From the NCBI GenBank assembly GCA_964352905.1, contig CAYGTS010000120.1, positions 1-7,877 of the forward strand: 7,877 nt of DNA. The letters are read 5' to 3'. This DNA is from CAYGTS01 sp964352905. Lineage in GTDB: Bacteria; Pseudomonadota; Gammaproteobacteria; JAHCLG01. The translations under genes and the position numbers were made by a program. Of this stretch, positions 1-5,553 are shown in pieces (position 1 is the stretch's first letter; every line of letters begins with the position of its first letter). A model generated the notes under the pieces. The model did no database searches and had not been told where the DNA came from. It saw only the letters and a program-made list of their open reading frames with translations.

Positions 1-53
1 CGCCAAATCTGAACGTTCTGGTAAATATAAAGCTAAAGGGGGTGAGCAGATAC
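1..53 (+). mobile_element. MITE family A, partial copy 1 (right end), in front of cydB
   Basis: This is the 3' part of a short repeat cut by the window edge. It carries the family core CGCCAAATCTGAACGTTCT followed by GCTAAAGGGGGTGAGCAGATAC, the same terminal sequence seen in inverted orientation at 6603-6681 and, slightly diverged, at 5500-5552. The terminal GTATCTGCTCAC (read inward) is the family end. Bases 54-61 (aagtaaag) should be one copy of an 8-bp target duplication and overlap the cydB ribosome binding site. The element therefore appears to have inserted between cydA, expected upstream, and cydB. Confidence 0.8.
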
Positions 54-71
54 AAGTAAAGGTGAAAAAGC

Positions 72-1202
72 ATGATTGACTACACAACACTACGCTTGAT
101 TTGGTGGCTATTACTAGGCATTTTATTAATCGGTTTTGCCGTTATGGATGGTTTTGATTTCGGCGTTGGTATTTTATTACCCTTTGTCGCGCGCAAAGAT
201 ATCGAAAGACGCATTGTAATTAATACGGTTGGGCCCGTTTGGGAAGGTAACCAAGTGTGGCTAATCTTAGGTGGTGGTGCTATTTTTGCTGCATGGCCAA
301 CTTTATACGCTGTGAGTTTTTCAAGCTTTTACTTTGCAATGTTGTTATTGTTACTAACCCTGATTTTTAGGCCGGTAGCATTTAAATACCGCAGTAAAAT
401 TCAAAGCCCCGCTTGGCGTTCTTTCTGGGACTGGATCCTCTTTGTCAGCGGTTTTGTGCCCACACTCGTGTTTGGCGTTGCGATTGGTAATACCATACTT
501 GGCATCCCTTTTCATTTTGATTTTGAATTACGTCCTTTTTACACCGGATCGTTTTGGCAGCTTTTTACACCCTTTACGTTGTTATGTGGCTTAGTTAGCG
601 TTGCAATGATCACCATGCACGGTGGCTTATATTTAGCCTGCAAAACCGATGATCCTATTCGCACACGTGCGATTCGCTTCGCACGCCTTGGTGCTGTATT
701 AACGATTATTTTATTTGCTATCGGTGGCTTATTGATAGCTTATTACATCCCCGGTTATACCTTAACCCAAGCTATAGCGCATGATGGCCCTTCTAATCCA
801 ATTGCACAAGGCATCATCAAGCAAACTGGTGCGTGGCTTGTTAATTATCAGCAACAGCCCCTGCTTATGATCGCGCCTATATTAGGCTTTTTGGGCGCAA
901 TCATAGCGTTACTATTTGCACGCTTTACTAAATTTGCTTTTCTCAACAGCAGTTTTAGCATTATGGGGATCATTTTAACGGTTGGTTTTAGTCTGTTCCC
1001 CTTTTTATTACCTTCGAGTAGTAATCCCAATATGAGCTTGCTGGTATGGAATGCTTCATCAAGTCATTTAACCTTATTTATCATGTTAATTGCTACACTC
1101 ATTTTTCTACCGATTATTTTGTTATACACTACATGGGTTTATCGTGTGATGCGTGGCAAAGTACGTGAGGCAGATATTTTACAAAACGAACAGGCTTATT
1201 GA
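72..1202 (+). CDS. cydB: cytochrome bd ubiquinol oxidase subunit II (CydB)
   Basis: CydB is the second large inner-membrane subunit of cytochrome bd oxidase, which oxidises quinol and reduces oxygen to water with high affinity. It pairs with the haem-bearing CydA. The 376 residues are close to the E. coli CydB length and align along the whole protein: the start MIDYTTLRLIWW, MDGFDFGVG at 25-33, GPVWEGNQVW at 54-63 followed by a glycine-rich stretch and FAAWP, FRPV with YRSKI near 100-110, GAWLVNY near 250, and an SSS...LW...SSSHLTL segment near 318-338. It is strongly hydrophobic with about 8-9 membrane spans. Asp29 of the family is present. The acidic residue at 58 is Glu where E. coli has Asp, a conservative change. 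The ATG has AAAGG (58-62) at about 9 bases. The stop TGA lies in the ribosome binding site of cydX, so the two genes are translationally close. Confidence 0.97.
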   Translation: MIDYTTLRLIWWLLLGILLIGFAVMDGFDFGVGILLPFVARKDIERRIVINTVGPVWEGNQVWLILGGGAIFAAWPTLYAVSFSSFYFAMLLLLLTLIFRPVAFKYRSKIQSPAWRSFWDWILFVSGFVPTLVFGVAIGNTILGIPFHFDFELRPFYTGSFWQLFTPFTLLCGLVSVAMITMHGGLYLACKTDDPIRTRAIRFARLGAVLTIILFAIGGLLIAYYIPGYTLTQAIAHDGPSNPIAQGIIKQTGAWLVNYQQQPLLMIAPILGFLGAIIALLFARFTKFAFLNSSFSIMGIILTVGFSLFPFLLPSSSNPNMSLLVWNASSSHLTLFIMLIATLIFLPIILLYTTWVYRVMRGKVREADILQNEQAY

Positions 1203-1211
1203 GGAATTACT

Positions 1212-1337
1212 ATGTGGTATTTTGCATGGATTTTAGGTATTGGTTTAGCATGTGGCTTTTCAATTTTGAATGCCATATGGTTAGAAATACATTTTGATAA
1301 TGAGAAGCTTAAAGAGTTCGTTCAAAATGAAAGATAA
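1212..1337 (+). CDS. cydX: cytochrome bd oxidase small subunit CydX (YbgT family)
   Basis: This 41-residue single-span membrane protein begins MWYFAWILGIGLAC, nearly identical to the start of E. coli CydX (37 aa). CydX stabilises the haem centres of CydAB. Glu25, conserved in the family, is present in WLE at 23-25, followed by a charged tail (HFDNEKLKEFVQNER). The GAGGA at 1201-1205 overlaps the cydB stop and lies 6 bases before the ATG, so it is the last gene of the cydABX operon. A repeat element follows immediately: its 8-bp target duplication AATTACTC (1336-1343) begins inside the TAA stop (1335-1337). The coding sequence itself is intact. Confidence 0.95.
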   Translation: MWYFAWILGIGLACGFSILNAIWLEIHFDNEKLKEFVQNER

Positions 1338-1343
1338 TTACTC

Positions 1344-1446
1344 GTAACTTATTCAGTAAATTTAACGTATCTATTCAGCAAATTTGAAGGTGAATTTACC
1401 GAGAACGTTCAGATTTGGTGTTCCCAGCTACAAGGTGAATAGATAC
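1344..1446 (-). mobile_element. MITE family A, copy 2, with perfect 8-bp target duplication
   Basis: This 103-bp element has ends GTAACTTATTCA and TGAATAGATAC and is flanked by AATTACTC on both sides (1336-1343 and 1447-1454), a perfect 8-bp direct duplication. The core GAACGTTCAGATTTGG is in reverse orientation compared with copy 1. The left end is partly duplicated in tandem: GTAACTTATTCAGTAAATTT at 1344 is followed 23 bases later by GTATCTATTCAGCAAATTT at 1367. GTAA ends plus 8-bp duplications match the known signature of IS66-family transposition. No transposase is encoded, so the element is non-autonomous. Confidence 0.88.
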
Positions 1447-1454
1447 AATTACTC

Positions 1455-1551
1455 TATACTCACAGGATTTCATTTTACGGCGAGGCGCACGCGCAGTTGA
1501 GCAGCGAAATAAGCGTGCAACAAGCTCGCCGCATGAAAGCCAAAGAGTATA
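1455..1551. mobile_element. Second type of miniature inverted-repeat element (TATACTC ends)
   Basis: This 97-bp imperfect palindrome begins TATACTC and ends GAGTATA. Moving inward, the arms share GG, TTTCAT/ATGAAA, CGGCGAG/CTCGCCG and GCACGC/GCGTGC, separated by small insertions. The middle (cagttgagcagcgaaataa) is unpaired. It is clearly GC-richer than its surroundings and differs in sequence from family A. The ends would suit a TA target duplication of the kind made by IS630/Tc1-type transposases, but a 2-bp duplication cannot be demonstrated from one copy. It abuts the AATTACTC duplication of copy 2 and sits about 45 bases before the permease start, so it could act as a transcribed hairpin or separate cydX from the permease. 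Confidence 0.65.
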
Positions 1552-1555
1552 TCAT

Positions 1556-1569
1556 TGGTATTTATACCA
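1556..1569. promoter_or_regulatory. Palindrome in front of the permease
   Basis: TGGTATTTATACCA is a 6-bp arm inverted repeat with a TT centre, located 27 bases before the permease ATG. It could be an operator or a small hairpin in the leader. I cannot pair it with a convincing promoter, so the role is open. Confidence 0.3.
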
Positions 1570-1596
1570 TTTGTGCGTTATAAAAAGGCTAACAGG

Positions 1597-2952
1597 ATGA
1601 AAAAAAAAGTAACCATTTCACTATTTACCTTAGTGATGTTCATCACAGGTTCAATTGATAGCATCCGTAATTTGCCCGCAACTGCATTATTTGGTACAAA
1701 TCTAGTTTTCTTTTTTATGCTTGGTGCCATTTTTTTTCTGGCCCCCGCTGCCATGGTTGCTGCAAAATTAAGTGTTACCACAAAACAACATCACGGTATT
1801 TTTGGCTGGGCTAATCAAGCCTTTGGTGAACAAGTTGGGTTTCTTGCTATTTGGTTGCAATGGATTAATACGATTGTTTGGTACCCAACCATTTTATCCT
1901 TTATTGCTGCTAACATTGCTTTTTTAATTTCACCCAGTCTTGCTGCCAATAAATATTATTTAATCAGCATCATTTTAAGCATTTATTGGGGATTAACTGC
2001 GGTTAATTTGCGGGGCTTTACCACTTCGGCACGTTTTGCCAGTATTTTTGTCTTATTAGGCATGGTAATCCCCATGTTAATGATTTTTAGCTTTGCCTTA
2101 TTCTGGTTATTCTCAAGTGCGCCAAGTCAACTTCACTTTAACCTTCACAATATCATGCCTGATTTTAATCATCTGAATAATTGGGTTTCCTTAACCGCAA
2201 TCATGACGTCTTTCCTGGGATTAGAAATGGCAACCGTGCATGTCAATGATGTTACAAACCCTCGTCGCAATTTTCCCAAGGCAATGTTTTATTCTGCTAT
2301 GTTTATTTTAGTAACAATGTTATTTGGCAGTCTTGCGATTGCAATGATTATTCCTGAAAATCAGATAGGTTTAGTCGATGGCGTGATGCAAGAGTTTTAT
2401 TTTTTCTTCGAACAGAATCATATTCTATTTTTAATGCCGGTTGTCGCGTTCATGCTCACCGTGGGTAGCATTGGTGAAATGATTAACTGGATGGTATCAC
2501 CCGCTAAAGGTTTACTCTACGCTGCTGAATTAGGGTACCTCCCCAAATTTTTGGCAAAGAAAAATAATTACAATGTGGCTTATCGTATTTTAATCATGCA
2601 AGCTATGCTAGTCACGGTTGTTTGTTTTACTTTCTTATACATGCCAACGGTTAACAGTTCTTATTGGTTATTAACCGATTTAAGCACCGAACTTTATATG
2701 CTAATGTATGTGATTATGTTTGCCAGCGCCATCATGATTGGCATGAGAAAACCAGAGTTAAAAACCAAAATTTGGAGCATCTTCGGTTTAATTGGTTGCC
2801 TGATTACCTTAATCATTGGCTTTTTCCCACCTGCTTCTCTTAATATTGATTCTAATTTACGGTATACGGCTATTTTTGCGAGTAGCATTGTTATTCTATT
2901 AATACCCGCTGTACTATTAATTTTGCTTCATTTTTTCTATAAAGCCAGGTAA
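1597..2952 (+). CDS. APC-superfamily amino-acid permease, GadC-like (glutamate/GABA antiporter type)
   Basis: This 451-residue inner-membrane transporter has about 12 hydrophobic spans. The sequence follows GadC of E. coli: an N-terminal IDSIRNLPA segment near residue 22, a second span ending APAAMVAAKL, then from about residue 205 FLGLEMATVHVNDVTNPRR..., a SLAIAMIIPENQI stretch and GVMQEF, and GEMINWMVSPAKGL near 305. These correspond to the GVEASATHVNEMSNP, SIAMVIP and AEIASWIVGPSRG regions of GadC. The substrate, a glutamate/GABA or related exchange, is inferred from this likeness only. It ends at a short FFYKAR tail, so the C-terminal plug that gates E. coli GadC (511 aa) is missing. The ATG at 1597 is preferred over an in-frame TTG at 1555 because AAAGG (1584-1588) lies 8 bases before it and family proteins begin close to the first span. 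It is followed by the rhomboid gene after 5 bases. Confidence 0.87.
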   Translation: MKKKVTISLFTLVMFITGSIDSIRNLPATALFGTNLVFFFMLGAIFFLAPAAMVAAKLSVTTKQHHGIFGWANQAFGEQVGFLAIWLQWINTIVWYPTILSFIAANIAFLISPSLAANKYYLISIILSIYWGLTAVNLRGFTTSARFASIFVLLGMVIPMLMIFSFALFWLFSSAPSQLHFNLHNIMPDFNHLNNWVSLTAIMTSFLGLEMATVHVNDVTNPRRNFPKAMFYSAMFILVTMLFGSLAIAMIIPENQIGLVDGVMQEFYFFFEQNHILFLMPVVAFMLTVGSIGEMINWMVSPAKGLLYAAELGYLPKFLAKKNNYNVAYRILIMQAMLVTVVCFTFLYMPTVNSSYWLLTDLSTELYMLMYVIMFASAIMIGMRKPELKTKIWSIFGLIGCLITLIIGFFPPASLNIDSNLRYTAIFASSIVILLIPAVLLILLHFFYKAR

Positions 2953-2957
2953 AAAAC

Positions 2958-3575
2958 ATGCATAGCTTATTAGAACAACTGAATCAATTAATCCATCTAC
3001 TACAACAACAATTTCATGTTGTTATTTATTTTTTGCTGCTGATTTGGGTGGTTCATATCATTAATTTCACATTAGGTTATCGTTTAAATATTTTTGGGAT
3101 CTATCCACGATCGCTACCTGGTTTACTGGGTATCGCGTTTGCGCCTTTTTTACACGGCAATTTTAATCACTTATTTTTTAACTCGATTGCTCTCTTGCCC
3201 TTAGCAGCATTGGTTTTATTAAATGGTTTATTAGTTTTTATTACGGTTTCTATTGTTATCATTATTTTCTCAGGTGCTGCAGTATGGCTCGTGGGACGTA
3301 AAGCAATTCACATTGGTGCGAGTAGTTTGATTATGGGATATTGGTCTTTCTTGTTGATCCTGGTTTTTAAAGAACCTTCTATTCTCACCATAATATTAGC
3401 CTTTGTGAGTTTATATTACTTTGGTGGTTTATTTTTATATATTATTCCCAGCAACAAAAGCAATGAATCCTGGGAGGGCCACTTATTTGGTTTTATTGCT
3501 GGAATCATAGCAATTTATAGCCTGCCGATGATCTTACCGGTGATAGCACAAAGTCACCTTTTAACTATTTCGTAA
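2958..3575 (+). CDS. rhomboid-family intramembrane serine protease
   Basis: This 205-residue polytopic membrane protein has about six spans. Rhomboids cut transmembrane segments of substrate proteins within the membrane using a Ser-His pair. The family motifs are all visible: His66-x4-His71-x3-Asn75 (HGNFNHLFFN), with the same spacing as in E. coli GlpG (145/150/154); the nucleophile motif GASS at 120-123 with Ser122; and the catalytic His175 in EGHLFGFIAG. It is therefore likely active. The ribosome binding site AGGT overlaps the permease stop, and the 5-base gap indicates one operon with the permease. The substrate is unknown; the transporter next door is a possible client by context only. 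The last codon and stop (TCG TAA) read into the GTAACT end of a repeat element, so the original C-terminus was probably different. Confidence 0.9.
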   Translation: MHSLLEQLNQLIHLLQQQFHVVIYFLLLIWVVHIINFTLGYRLNIFGIYPRSLPGLLGIAFAPFLHGNFNHLFFNSIALLPLAALVLLNGLLVFITVSIVIIIFSGAAVWLVGRKAIHIGASSLIMGYWSFLLILVFKEPSILTIILAFVSLYYFGGLFLYIIPSNKSNESWEGHLFGFIAGIIAIYSLPMILPVIAQSHLLTIS

Positions 3576-3621
3576 CTACTCACTCCGTAGCAGGGAACGT
3601 TCAGATTTGCTGAATAGATAC
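3572..3621 (-). mobile_element. MITE family A, copy 3, 50-bp deletion derivative
   Basis: Ends are GTAACTACTCACTCC and GCTGAATAGATAC. The left arm GTAGCAGGGAACG runs directly into GAACGTTCAGATTTG of the right arm, sharing only GAACG. This looks like an internal deletion through a 5-base microhomology. The element's first bases supply the stop codon of the rhomboid gene. The flanking 8-mers (actatttc and aaatcctg) do not match, so either the duplication has decayed or the copy was rearranged together with the adjacent palindrome at 3630. Confidence 0.72.
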
Positions 3622-3629
3622 AAATCCTG

Positions 3630-3779
3630 CAGCAATTCCCAGTGTAGCGAGGAACAGCCATATTTGGGCAATCTCACATTAAAAACACTAAAAAANNNNN
3701 NNNNNTTAGTGTTTTTAATGTGACCTTGCCTCAAATCTGACCGTTCTTGAGTTATTCAATATCTCGCCGGGAATTACTG
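3630..3779 (+). mobile_element. Long palindromic repeat related to family A, containing an assembly gap
   Basis: The outer arms begin CAGCAATTCCC (3630) and end GGGAATTACTG (3779). The inner arms TCACATTAAAAACACTAA (3674-3691) and its exact complement (3706-3723) form an 18-bp perfect inverted repeat around the N stretch. The right arm carries TCAAATCTGACCGTTCTTG, a variant of the family A core. The left arm GTAGCGAGGAACAGCCATATTTGGGC resembles the 5' arm of the 178-bp copy at 5375. Bases 3728-3779 recur inverted at 7826-7877 with a single mismatch in 52. The true length is unknown because of the gap. The right end runs into the 3' end of the 3752-4303 gene. Confidence 0.7.
3696..3705. other. 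Assembly gap (10 N)
   Basis: Ten undetermined bases sit at the centre of an 18-bp perfect inverted repeat. Palindrome tips and repeated elements commonly break short-read assemblies, so the number of missing bases, and even whether the two sides truly adjoin, should not be trusted. Confidence 0.99.
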
Positions 3780-4303
3780 ACTCTGCTCGCATTAAACAAT
3801 TGCTGCGCATGCGCATAAACTTCTTTTGCATCTGCTCGCACATTGGCTAAATAAATCGTATGCGTTAGAGCCGCTTGATAGCAACGTTTGCAAATTGGCC
3901 ATTTACCACGACAAATCATGCGAAACCACAGCGGGTATATTTTAAAAAATTTCTCATTCTCAACTAACTGCAATATTAACGTCTGCTTTGTTTCATCAAG
4001 ACTCACTTTTCTAATTTCCTGCCAACTGATTAACGCCAATTTTTTACCTGCACGCGTTGTTTTATTAATAATTCCGTCTTGATTGATTAAAATGGCAGGC
4101 TTTTTAATGGTGAGAATAGTGATTAAGCGGTTAATGGTGTAAGACAAACAAACAAGTGCCATAATAAAGCACAATAAAAAAAAGCCAGTATAGATTAATG
4201 AATTAAATGCAAGCCAAGTTGCTACACTAATAAAAATTGCGCTTAAAATCGCAAACATAAAACATTCTGCTAAAAAATGTTTGCGCTTAAAAAACCAACC
4301 CAT
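3752..4303 (-). CDS. Small membrane protein with a PH-like domain (STM3941-like), function unknown
   Basis: 183 residues. An N-terminal basic stretch (GWFFKRKH) is followed by two membrane spans at about 12-32 and 38-60. A soluble C-terminal half comes next, where PAILINQDGI (69-78), LISWQEIRKVSL and TLILQLVENEKFFKIY have the alternating pattern of the bacterial PH-like domains found in STM3941/YcxB-type proteins. No catalytic motif is visible and the role is unknown. The ATG has AGGA 8 bases upstream (complement of 4312-4315). The last residues SNSRRDIE and the stop codon are read from the repeat at 3728-3779, so the native C-terminus was probably replaced by the insertion. The gene is alone on this strand, convergent with the rhomboid operon. 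The promoter is not evident and may lie in or beyond the repeat at 4325-4405, which starts only 21 bases before the ATG. Confidence 0.72.
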   Translation of the reverse strand: MGWFFKRKHFLAECFMFAILSAIFISVATWLAFNSLIYTGFFLLCFIMALVCLSYTINRLITILTIKKPAILINQDGIINKTTRAGKKLALISWQEIRKVSLDETKQTLILQLVENEKFFKIYPLWFRMICRGKWPICKRCYQAALTHTIYLANVRADAKEVYAHAQQLFNASRVSNSRRDIE

Positions 4304-4324
4304 CTCTTTTATCCTAAATCAGTG

Positions 4325-4405
4325 GTAACTGCTCATACCGTTATAGCTTAATGTTTACCAAGAACGTTCAGATTTGGCGTTCCCATCTACGGAGTGAGCA
4401 GTTAC
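4325..4405 (-). mobile_element. MITE family A, copy 4 (81 bp)
   Basis: Ends are GTAACTGCTCATACC and GGAGTGAGCAGTTAC, with 11 identical terminal bases on both sides. The interior holds GTTTACCAAGAACGTTCAGATTTGGCGTTCCC, shown here as the family core in reverse orientation. The flanking 8-mers (aatcagtg and aaagcaac) do not match, so this copy is probably old or rearranged. It lies in the region upstream of the minus-strand gene ending at 4303 and in the far upstream region of the plus-strand gene at 4717. Confidence 0.8.
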
Positions 4406-4716
4406 AAAGCAACTACTATACCATGTTGCCCCAAAAACGCTATATTCGGCATAAAACCACAAGATCACCATAAAAAGGCCATACTCACACTAAATGTTAT
4501 ATTATATTATTGCATAATATTGTGCCTTGCAGCACCCTAACCTATTGAGTGCTTGTTTTAATTTCAAAATTTAATGCTGGCCAGCAATAGAAAATGCGTA
4601 TTTTTTTCTTTAGCTATTTAAACTATACATTCGGTATGCCTGTACGTATAAGTTGTGCGCACAATCTCACAATCATGTACAATGTCCTTAATTGATAAAA
4701 ACAGGCTGAAAGTAAC
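4406..4716 (+). promoter_or_regulatory. Intergenic region with palindromes and a probable promoter for the lysozyme-like gene
   Basis: This AT-rich, non-coding stretch holds two perfect 12-bp palindromes, TGCTGGCCAGCA (4575-4586) and TTGTGCGCACAA (4653-4664), with centres 78 bp apart. It also holds an AT-rich imperfect hairpin around TATTATTGCATAATA near 4505-4520. TACAAT at 4678-4683 is a good -10 candidate. The nearest -35-like hexamer, TTGTGC at 4653-4658, has a long 19-base spacing and lies inside the second palindrome. That arrangement would let a dimeric regulator bound at the palindrome control the promoter. The start would fall about 25 bases before the ATG at 4717. The ribosome binding site is weak (ACAGG about 11 bases away, or GAAAG closer). 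Confidence 0.4.
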
Positions 4717-5319
4717 ATGTATAAAAAAATAGATCACATCTTAGGCGCATTGGTTAACAGTGTAACTTACTCTTTTACTCAGTTATCCATCCTCTTATTT
4801 TTTGTCGTAAGCTTATATTCCGTCGTTTGGTTTACACATAAACCACTTCATACTGGCTTAGCTCATCTAAAAGAAGATGTGATTGCTCCAACCCTAAGAA
4901 AAATTGGGCTTTATTCTCAAAATTCCGAAAAGTTAATCTTTGGCACGGCCATGCAAGAATCATGCGGTGGCACATTATCAACTAATGTTTTTCAAATCGA
5001 GCCTGCAACAGCAAGCGATATTATGCAAAATTATTTGCCCGCTCACCCCGGATTAAACAGCAAGATTCAAGCATTATATAACCATAATCACCCGTTAAAC
5101 TGGAATTTAAGTCACAATTTACCATTTGAAGCCGCTATGGCACGTTTAGTTTACTTACGTTCCGTGCCCAATATCAGCAGCGATAGCACCCCAACCGAGT
5201 TAGGTACGCTCTGGAAACGCTATTACAATACCTATAAAGGTAAAGGCACAGTGGGTAAGTTTGTGAATATGTATCAAAATTCTACCAATGGGAATGTGCC
5301 ACAATGTTTTCATAGCTAA
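4717..5319 (+). CDS. Membrane-anchored lysozyme/transglycosylase-like protein of phage type
   Basis: 200 residues. One hydrophobic segment at about 20-40 (LSILLFFVVSLYSVVWF) should anchor the protein in the inner membrane with the rest in the periplasm. The C-terminal domain (70-195) resembles a group of phage-encoded lysozyme-like proteins: GTAMQESCGG with Glu81 as candidate acid, FQIEPATASDIMQNYL (92-107), AAMARLVYLR (139-148) and LWKRYYNTYKGKGTV (165-179). Peptidoglycan cleavage is therefore plausible but rests on motif resemblance recalled without a search. There are no holin, spanin or other phage genes nearby; it stands alone with its own promoter region and a strong terminator 20 bases after the stop. 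This suggests a domesticated gene. The extra N-terminal membrane anchor is unusual for the phage form. Confidence 0.6.
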   Translation: MYKKIDHILGALVNSVTYSFTQLSILLFFVVSLYSVVWFTHKPLHTGLAHLKEDVIAPTLRKIGLYSQNSEKLIFGTAMQESCGGTLSTNVFQIEPATASDIMQNYLPAHPGLNSKIQALYNHNHPLNWNLSHNLPFEAAMARLVYLRSVPNISSDSTPTELGTLWKRYYNTYKGKGTVGKFVNMYQNSTNGNVPQCFHS

Positions 5320-5338
5320 CCTTGCTGGTACATTAAAC

Positions 5339-5363
5339 AGCCCTCTCGATGAGGGCTTTTTTT
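5339..5363 (+). terminator. Rho-independent terminator after the lysozyme-like gene
   Basis: AGCCCTC (5339-5345) and GAGGGCT (5351-5357) form a perfect 7-bp stem with loop TCGAT, followed at once by six T. The stem starts 20 bases after the stop codon at 5319. This is a textbook intrinsic terminator for plus-strand transcription. Confidence 0.95.
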
Positions 5364-5374
5364 GTAGTTATTTG

Positions 5375-5552
5375 GTAACTGCTCACTCCGTAGCGGGGAG
5401 CGTCCATCTTTGGGCTAAAAACGGCGAAAATCTTTTATCGAAATGCTCATTTATAATGCATAAACTGCGCTTTCTCAAAAATATTTTCGCCATTTTTATC
5501 GCCAAATCTGAACGTTCTTGGTAAACAACAAGCTAAAGGGGCGAGCAGTTAC
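5375..5552 (+). mobile_element. MITE family A, copy 5, longest complete copy (178 bp)
   Basis: Ends are GTAACTGCTCACTCC and GGGGCGAGCAGTTAC. Flanking sequences gTTATTTG (5367-5374) and aTTATTTG (5553-5560) agree in 7 of 8 bases, a decayed 8-bp duplication. The whole element is an imperfect palindrome: GGCGAAAAT (5423-5431) pairs with ATTTTCGCC (5483-5491), the outer CGTCCATCTTTGG pairs approximately with CCAAATCTGAACG, and the centre lies near ATGCAT at 5456-5461. It would fold as one long hairpin. Shorter copies look like internal deletions of a form like this. It fills the space between two convergent genes, right after a terminator and right at the stop of the minus-strand gene. Confidence 0.88.
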
Positions 5553-5553
5553 A

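Noticed and set aside
848..1030. Small antisense reading frames inside cydB, the permease and other genes
   Set aside because: They lie opposite well-supported genes, have no ribosome binding sites of note and no family likeness.
1555..1584. TTGGTA (1555) and TATAAA (1579) as the permease promoter
   Set aside because: Transcription would begin within or past the ribosome binding site at 1584-1588, leaving almost no leader.
1555..1596. TTG start 14 codons upstream of the permease ATG
   Set aside because: It falls in a palindrome, has no good ribosome binding site, and the ATG at 1597 has AAAGG at 8 bases.
3674..3723. Inverted repeat around the gap as a Rho-independent terminator for the rhomboid operon
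   Set aside because: The stem is AT-rich and long, lacks a following T-run and belongs to a repeated element; termination there is possible but not shown.
5288..5524. 78-codon plus-strand reading frame after the lysozyme-like gene
   Set aside because: It overlaps the end of the real gene, runs through a strong terminator and is mostly mobile-element sequence; no family resemblance.
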